A stretch of DNA of 9,122 nucleotides, taken from assembly GCA_937914815.1 (NCBI GenBank), contig CALDMI010000152.1:1-9122 (forward strand), in the 5' to 3' direction. Under the pieces are notes generated by a model that made no database searches, was not told the DNA's origin, and saw only the letters and a program-made list of their open reading frames with translations. Of the stretch, positions 4,895-9,122 are shown in pieces. Every line of letters begins with the position of its first letter. Position 1 is the stretch's first letter. This DNA is from an uncultured Clostridia bacterium (GTDB lineage Bacteria; Bacillota; Clostridia; Oscillospirales; CAG-272). The position numbers and the translations under genes are program-made.

Positions 4895-6023
4895 GACGGG
4901 TGAGCCCGTCGAGAAGTCTCTCTCTCGGGGTCGCTATATTGACGCGCACGAAGTCGCGCCCGCCCGCCCCGTAGTGCGAGCCGGGGCAGAGAATGAGCCC
5001 GTGCTCTTCTGCGGCGGCGGAAAGGCTGTCCCCGCCGCCGAGGGCGGCGACGTTGAGCCACATAAGATATGTGGCGTCGGCGGGTGTGATTTTGATACAC
5101 GGTATATGTGCTTTTATGAATTTTTCGGCGATTTCACGGCTTTCCCGGAGGTATTCCCGGAGCCCATCGAGCCACTCCGCCCCGCCGGTAAATGCCGCCG
5201 CCGGAGCTATCGCGGCGAGCACGTTCGGCTCCGCGACCTCGTCGGTATTGAGTGCGCGCCACATCTTATGGCGGAGAATTTTATTTTCGGCGTACACCGC
5301 CGCGGTCTGCAGTCCGGGTATGCTGAAGGTCTTTGTCGGGGATATGCAGGTGACGCTTATATCCCGGCAGGTGTCGTTTACCGAGGCGAAGGGGACATAA
5401 TCCCGCCCCGGGAGCGTGATGTCGCAATGTATCTCGTCCGAAAGGACGGTGACGCCGTTCTTTGCCGCGAGCTCCCCGATTTTCGCGAGGGTCTCCCTGT
5501 CCCATATCTTCCCGACGGGGTTGTGCGGGTTACAGAGAATCATGAGGGAGGTCTGCGGATCGGCGAGCCCGGCTTCAAGCGCGCCGAAATCTATCGAATA
5601 TGTGCAGTCGGAATTATAAATCAGCGGACATTCGAGAACGACACGCCCGTTATTCAGTATCGAGTTGTAGAAGATATTGTAGACCGGGGTCAGTAGAAGA
5701 ACCTTTTCCGCCGGGGTCGTCAGTTTTCTGACGGCGGAGGATATAGCCGGGACAACTCCGGTTGTGAAAACAAGTCCTTCACGCTTCATTGTAAAGCCGT
5801 GGCGGCTCTGCCACCAGCCGATGTAGGCGGAATACCAGTCATCGCCTATGTCGGTATAGCCGTATATTCCCGTTTTTATCCGCCCTTCAAGTGCGTGGCG
5901 TATCGCGGGCGCGGTCTCAAAGTCCATGTCGGCAATCGAGAGGGGGATTGCCCCCTCCGGGACAGCCCATTTTGATGAGCCGGTGCCGCGACGGTCGGTC
6001 ATTTTATCGAAGTTAAAATTCAT
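4875..6023 (-). CDS. patB: PatB/MalY-family PLP-dependent C-S lyase
   Basis: A cytoplasmic pyridoxal-phosphate enzyme of fold type I, 382 residues, full length for the MalY/PatB family. Known members split the C-S bond of cystathionine or cysteine, giving homocysteine or sulfide plus pyruvate and ammonia; E. coli MalY also represses the maltose regulon. Visible motifs are RRGTGSSKW near the N-terminus (11-19), IADMDF (30-35, family hallmark), YGYTDI (54-59), CNPHNPVGKIW (164-174), SDEIHCDI (195-202) with Asp196 facing the PLP nitrogen, SPTKTFSIPGLQ (228-239) with Lys231 as the PLP Schiff-base lysine, and FVRVNIATPR (358-367) with Arg360 for the substrate carboxylate. PLSIADMDF replaces the common PLWVADMDF. 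The start has GGAGG (6031-6035) seven bases upstream. The DUF3737 gene ends 28 bases upstream, so they are co-transcribed. The exact substrate is not readable; the symbol is by family only. Confidence 0.92.
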   Translation of the reverse strand: MNFNFDKMTDRRGTGSSKWAVPEGAIPLSIADMDFETAPAIRHALEGRIKTGIYGYTDIGDDWYSAYIGWWQSRHGFTMKREGLVFTTGVVPAISSAVRKLTTPAEKVLLLTPVYNIFYNSILNNGRVVLECPLIYNSDCTYSIDFGALEAGLADPQTSLMILCNPHNPVGKIWDRETLAKIGELAAKNGVTVLSDEIHCDITLPGRDYVPFASVNDTCRDISVTCISPTKTFSIPGLQTAAVYAENKILRHKMWRALNTDEVAEPNVLAAIAPAAAFTGGAEWLDGLREYLRESREIAEKFIKAHIPCIKITPADATYLMWLNVAALGGGDSLSAAAEEHGLILCPGSHYGAGGRDFVRVNIATPRERLLDGLTRLARAAD

Positions 6024-6051
6024 CGGTAAACCTCCGGAAAATATACACGGG

Positions 6052-6909
6052 TTATGCCTTATCGGAGCTTTTGCATATTATTTTCGTTTTTTGGGGGTCT
6101 ATTCTGTCGCGCTCGAGTATGAGCTTTCCGATTTTCTCTGCGCGGATAGTGCCGGCGGAGGGGTTTATCACGCTGTCAATTTCGCCGTCAATCTCCGCGT
6201 CGACGGTCGAATATTCAAATGCGAGGGTGGTATTTATCAGCTTGCAGTTTTTCATGACGAGATTTTCAATGTAGCACATGCCCTGCAGGCTCTCTACGGT
6301 GCAGTTTATCAGGGTGAGGTTCTTTGCGTTCCAGCCGAGGTATTCTCCGGATATGAACGAGTCACGCACGGTGACATTCTCGCTGTTCCAGAAGGCGTCC
6401 TTTGAGAGGAGGCGGGAGTTTGAGATTTCAACGTTTTTAACCCCGTCAAAGGAGTAGTTGCCGTAGAGGGTCAGGTTGTCTATCGTAAGGTTTTCGGAGT
6501 TCATGGCAAAGTAGTCGCCCTTTGCGACGACGCCGCGCAGCTCCGCCCCGTCGCAGGACCAAAGTGTCTCCTGCGCATTCGGGAACGAAACATTATCAAG
6601 GGTCAGCCCGTGGCACCGGCGAAAGTTCTTCGGCGCCTCTATGGCGCAGTTTCTTACCGAAATATTGTCGGTGTACCACACCCCGGCGCGCGCCATATCA
6701 AACCACGTCGTGTCCTCGACGCGGACGTTCTTACAGTACCAGAGGGGGTACTTCCACTTGAACATCGAGCCGCGTATCTCTATATCCCGGCTCTCCTTGA
6801 GGGGCGACTCGCCGTCCTCGAATATACAGTCGGTGACAAGGAGGTTCCTTGACGCGAAGAGCGCTCTCTCCCCGGTCAGTATCTGTCTTTTAACTTCTTT
6901 CATTTCCAT
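6052..6909 (-). CDS. DUF3737 family protein, predicted right-handed beta-helix
   Basis: A 285-residue protein that I recognise as DUF3737; the function is unknown. Almost the whole chain is built from about twelve imperfect rungs of 18-21 residues with the pattern (D/E/K)N-h-x-h-x-(D/N)-x-x-h followed by an aromatic patch. Examples are KNVRVEDTTWF, DNISVRNCAI, ENLTIDNLTLYG, KNVEISNSRL, ENVTVRDSFI and KNLTLINCTV. That is the look of a single-stranded parallel beta-helix such as pectate-lyase-like folds, but I see no catalytic signature. There is no signal peptide, so it should stay in the cytoplasm. The start at ATG 6909 has GGGGAGA (6918-6924) eight bases upstream; the second ATG at 6903 is less well spaced. 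It is the first gene of the unit and is followed after 28 bases by PatB, which suggests linked roles, perhaps in sulfur amino acid metabolism (inference). Confidence 0.85.
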   Translation of the reverse strand: MEMKEVKRQILTGERALFASRNLLVTDCIFEDGESPLKESRDIEIRGSMFKWKYPLWYCKNVRVEDTTWFDMARAGVWYTDNISVRNCAIEAPKNFRRCHGLTLDNVSFPNAQETLWSCDGAELRGVVAKGDYFAMNSENLTIDNLTLYGNYSFDGVKNVEISNSRLLSKDAFWNSENVTVRDSFISGEYLGWNAKNLTLINCTVESLQGMCYIENLVMKNCKLINTTLAFEYSTVDAEIDGEIDSVINPSAGTIRAEKIGKLILERDRIDPQKTKIICKSSDKA

Positions 6910-6969
6910 ATATCTTATCTCCCCGGGGCTACCGCACGGCGGCTCCCGTTTTCCTTATTTTTCGCCTTG

Positions 6970-6998
6970 ATTATAGCATATATTCCGCGCGATTGCAA
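6970..6998 (-). promoter_or_regulatory. Promoter of the DUF3737-PatB unit
   Basis: Read on the minus strand: -35 TTGCAA (6998-6993, four of six consensus bases), a 17-base spacer, and -10 TATAAT (6975-6970) preceded by TGC, giving an extended -10. The transcript should start near 6963, leaving a leader of about 54 bases before the ATG at 6909. An inverted repeat surrounds the -35 box (separate entry). Confidence 0.82.
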
Positions 6999-7009
6999 TA
7001 ACCGCGCGG
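6985..7009. promoter_or_regulatory. Dyad around the -35 box (candidate operator)
   Basis: CCGCGCG (6985-6991) and CGCGCGG (7003-7009) are perfect 7-base inverted repeats separated by 11 bases. The centre holds the -35 element of the DUF3737 promoter, and the left arm lies in the promoter spacer. A protein bound here would block RNA polymerase. It could instead be just a G+C-rich hairpin in the tail of the preceding transcript; no regulator is encoded in view. Confidence 0.4.
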
Positions 7010-7023
7010 GCGCTTTTATATGA

Positions 7024-7058
7024 AAAGGGGCAGGGCGCCGTGTGCCGTCGTCCTGCCC
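7024..7058 (-). terminator. Terminator of the glycosyltransferase unit
   Basis: On the minus strand GGGCAGG (7058-7052) pairs with CCTGCCC (7034-7028) around a 17-base loop, then C and four T (7026-7023 region). It starts 10 bases after the glycosyltransferase stop. The stem is short and the loop long, so efficiency may be moderate. It separates this unit from the DUF3737 promoter. Confidence 0.65.
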
Positions 7059-7068
7059 GTGATGTCTG

Positions 7069-8166
7069 CTATTTCTGTTTTACCTTTCCGTCCGTGTAGC
7101 CAAGGAAGTCACGCATACAGCCGAGGGTGTCCGCGAACACCTCGGAGAACGAAAATTCCATTGCCCGCGCGGAGATCTCCCGCGGGTTAAGCGACAGCTC
7201 GCCGGAGTGGATTTTCGCGACCTTTTCGGTGAAAGCGTCAATATCTCCGAGCGGGAAAATATAGCCGTCCCGCCCGTCGCGGATGATGTCGACGTGCCCC
7301 TTTATATCCGAGGCGAGGACGGTGCGCTCCTCTCCCATTGCCTCGACGACGTTGAACGGCAGCCCCTCAATCCGGCTCGCGCTCACATAGAGGTCGGCGG
7401 CGGCGACATAGTTCTGCGGGTCGCTCACCTGACCTGTGAATATCACGCGGTCGGAGACGCCGAGCGTTTTTGCCTGATTTTTCAGACTTTCCTCCTCCGC
7501 GCCGGAGCCGACGAGGCAGAGCTTTATCTCCGGTATCCGCTCCGTGAGCGCGGGAAGTGCGGAGATAAGGAACTCCTCGTTTTTCCGCCCGGAGAGTTCG
7601 CCGACAAAGGCGAGAAGATAGCTGTCGGTACAGCCGAGGCGGGCGCGCACATCCTCCCGCGCCTCTGTCGGGAGCTTTATTCTGACGCCGAAGCCGCGCG
7701 AGGTGTAGACCTTCCCGAGGCAGAGCCGGGACTCCCGGGCTATCAGCTCGTCCTCGCGGTTCATTGTAAGTATCGCGTCGGTTTTTTTCCGGCACACCCT
7801 CTCGCAGAAGAGGAGAACGCGGTTGCGGAGCCCCTTGCCGTCGCGGTAAAACAGGTATCCGTGTACGATATTCAGCACCAGCGGGCGGTTTTTCTTCGGC
7901 ATCGCGGTGCGTATAAGAAAGGCGGCGAGGGAGGTGTTGAGTATTACCGCGTCAAACTTTTCTTCCCGGAGAATTTTTCTGATGCGGCGGACGTTTGAAA
8001 GATTTTTCGGGGAGGTCATGGACTTCTCGAACGGAATGTCTATGTCGGCGCCCGCCCCCCTCGCCATTGTGAGGACGGTGTGCCCCTCATGCCGGAGTGC
8101 TTCTATATACGGCAGGTGAAAGTTGTTTATGTGGCTTATTACCGAGGCGGCGTAGAGTATCTTCAT
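7069..8166 (-). CDS. Family 4 glycosyltransferase (GT-B fold)
   Basis: A 365-residue retaining glycosyltransferase that should move a sugar from a nucleotide donor to a lipid-linked or polysaccharide acceptor at the inner face of the membrane. The N-terminal domain opens with MKILYAASVISHINNFHLPY, typical of the acceptor-binding domain of capsule/exopolysaccharide GT4 enzymes, and includes LNIVHGYLFY (98-107). The C-terminal Glycos_transf_1 domain has FVGELSGRKN (187-196) with donor-phosphate contacts, the LVGSG segment (218-222), and the EX7E motif Glu267-Glu275 in EGLPFNVVEAM. Length and motifs are complete. The start overlaps the upstream sugar transferase stop (ATGA at 8163-8166), with GGAGG (8174-8178) seven bases before it, so translation is coupled. 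The pairing with a priming sugar transferase says exopolysaccharide or capsule synthesis. The sugar and linkage cannot be told. Confidence 0.93.
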   Translation of the reverse strand: MKILYAASVISHINNFHLPYIEALRHEGHTVLTMARGAGADIDIPFEKSMTSPKNLSNVRRIRKILREEKFDAVILNTSLAAFLIRTAMPKKNRPLVLNIVHGYLFYRDGKGLRNRVLLFCERVCRKKTDAILTMNREDELIARESRLCLGKVYTSRGFGVRIKLPTEAREDVRARLGCTDSYLLAFVGELSGRKNEEFLISALPALTERIPEIKLCLVGSGAEEESLKNQAKTLGVSDRVIFTGQVSDPQNYVAAADLYVSASRIEGLPFNVVEAMGEERTVLASDIKGHVDIIRDGRDGYIFPLGDIDAFTEKVAKIHSGELSLNPREISARAMEFSFSEVFADTLGCMRDFLGYTDGKVKQK

Positions 8167-9122
8167 TTCTCCGCCTCCCCACTGTCCGCGCCGAATATGT
8201 CGGGCGGGGTCTCGCTGCTTCTCTGTATTCCGGGGGAGGGAATTGCGGGCTCCGTTTCGCCCGGCGCTGTGATGTCTGCGCTTTCGGGAATTTCGGCGGG
8301 TTCTGCGCCCGCCCCGGTGTCTGCGTTCCCGGCGGGTTCTGCGGGGGCGGTTTGCCCGGCTTCTGCGACGCGGTCTGCCGTGGCACTGTCCGCGGGCTCT
8401 TCGTGCGCCGCGGGCGCGATTTCTGCGGGAGGGGCGGCGGGCTCGGCGGTTTCGGCTTTCTTTGCCGCTGATTTTGCCTTTTTCGGTGCGGCTCCGGCGG
8501 CGAGGGCGGACTCTGCCGCTATCTCGACCTCCGGGCGCTCCTCTTCCTTGCCGTTCTCGTCTGTGTTCGCGCTCTCGACGCGCTCGCTCTTGTTGAACGC
8601 CTTGAACGGGGTCTGCAGGAGTATCGAGATATCGAGCCAGAGCGACCAGTTTTCGATGTAAGCTATATCGGCGTGTATGCGCTCCTCGATGTCCGTGTCA
8701 CCGCGGAGCCCCTTCACCTGCGCGAGCCCGGTGAGCCCCGGCTTCACATAGTGCTTTACCATGTAAAGGGGAATCACTGTGCGGAAGTATTCGACAAAGT
8801 GGGGTATCTCCGGTCTCGGACCGACGAGCGACATACTGCCGAGCAGGACATTGAAGAGCTGCGGTAGCTCGTCTATCGACGTTGCACGGATGAATGAGCC
8901 GAATTTTGTCTTTCTCGGGTCGCCCTCGTGGCTCCATGCGACATCGGAGTCGGCATTTACCCGCATAGAGCGGAATTTCAGCATTGTGAACGGTTTACCG
9001 AGCTTGCCGACCCGCTTCTGCCGGAAGAGTATCGGACCGGGAGAGGAGAGGCGGACGCCTATCGCGGTTATAAGCATTATCGGCGATGTGAGAATTATCA
9101 GGGCGAGGGAGCCTATGATGTC
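8163..9122 (-). CDS. Bacterial sugar transferase (undecaprenyl-phosphate priming type) with long Ala/Glu/Pro tail, 5' end cut off
   Basis: An exopolysaccharide priming enzyme that would transfer a sugar-1-phosphate from a UDP-sugar to undecaprenyl phosphate at the membrane. The frame is open to the window edge (DIIGSLALIILTSPI before Met 9077), so the start is missing; this hydrophobic stretch is the membrane-embedded helix of the family. Counting from Met 9077: PGPILFRQKRVGKLGKPF (13-30), KFRSM (34-38), DELPQLFNVLLGSMSLVGPR (69-88), KPGLTGLAQVKGLRG (112-126), then ENWSLWLDISILL (142-154). All are family hallmarks. The normal domain ends near residue 162. After it come about 142 extra residues (8163-8591), low complexity and rich in Ala, Glu and Pro, with a Lys/Ala patch (KKAKSAAKKAE, 199-209) and repeated AEPA units. 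This tail is unusual for the family. Whether the enzyme is the short form or the long form with more membrane segments cannot be seen. Confidence 0.92.
   Translation of the reverse strand, partial: DIIGSLALIILTSPIMLITAIGVRLSSPGPILFRQKRVGKLGKPFTMLKFRSMRVNADSDVAWSHEGDPRKTKFGSFIRATSIDELPQLFNVLLGSMSLVGPRPEIPHFVEYFRTVIPLYMVKHYVKPGLTGLAQVKGLRGDTDIEERIHADIAYIENWSLWLDISILLQTPFKAFNKSERVESANTDENGKEEERPEVEIAAESALAAGAAPKKAKSAAKKAETAEPAAPPAEIAPAAHEEPADSATADRVAEAGQTAPAEPAGNADTGAGAEPAEIPESADITAPGETEPAIPSPGIQRSSETPPDIFGADSGEAEK

Noticed and set aside
4974..5696. Plus-strand 240-codon frame over PatB
   Set aside because: Antisense shadow of an enzyme with all its catalytic residues.
7207..7998. Plus-strand 263-codon frame over the glycosyltransferase
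   Set aside because: Antisense to a complete GT4 gene; no family resemblance seen.
8080..8661. Plus-strand Ala/Ser/Gly-rich 193-codon frame with a secretion-like look
   Set aside because: It is the complement of the low-complexity tail of the sugar transferase and starts inside the glycosyltransferase gene.

Overview
The window looks like chromosomal DNA from a G+C-rich, Gram-positive-type anaerobe, most likely an uncultured gut clostridium of the Oscillospirales/Ruminococcaceae kind. This is inferred from purine-rich Shine-Dalgarno sites (GGGAGG, GGAGG) at useful spacing before several genes, U-tract intrinsic terminators, textbook sigma-A promoters, tRNA genes with encoded CCA, a lipoprotein with an InlB-type repeat, and a DUF3737 gene beside a PatB/MalY gene. 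No 16S or other marker is present, so the placement is tentative. The main genes are G+C-rich (hand counts: 34/60 at 1261-1320, 41/60 at 7621-7680). The ATPase gene in the middle is poorer (25/60 at 2581-2640).

Layout, left to right. Plus strand: a PfkB-type sugar kinase, cut by the left edge, and a class II (zinc) ketose-bisphosphate aldolase form a small sugar-phosphate pair (1-1769). After a hairpin comes a two-gene tRNA operon, tRNA-Asp(GUC) and tRNA-Gly(GCC), with a perfect-consensus promoter and a UUCG-capped terminator (1921-2188). An A+T-rich spacer with inverted heptamer repeats leads to a second perfect-consensus promoter. This drives a stand-alone AAA_14/DUF4143 ATPase (2416-3711), which is closed by a hairpin terminator able to work from both sides.

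From 3928 to the right edge all genes are on the minus strand, in two transcription units. The right-hand unit has a sugar-phosphate (priming) transferase with an unusual Ala/Glu/Pro-rich tail, cut by the right edge, overlapped by ATGA with a family 4 glycosyltransferase. It is probably the end of an exopolysaccharide or capsule locus. The left-hand unit has its own extended -10 promoter near 6970-6998 and reads DUF3737 beta-helix protein, PatB/MalY-type C-S lyase, a possible acidic small protein, and a lipoprotein with an InlB B-repeat.

No CRISPR array, transposase, phage gene or recognised defence island was found. The most unusual points are an 11-bp inverted repeat that brackets tRNA-Asp and would extend or slip its acceptor stem in the precursor, the 142-residue low-complexity tail on the sugar transferase, the DUF3737/PatB pairing, and the A+T-richer ATPase block with its heptamer repeats. 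None is strong enough to be called a new system from sequence alone.
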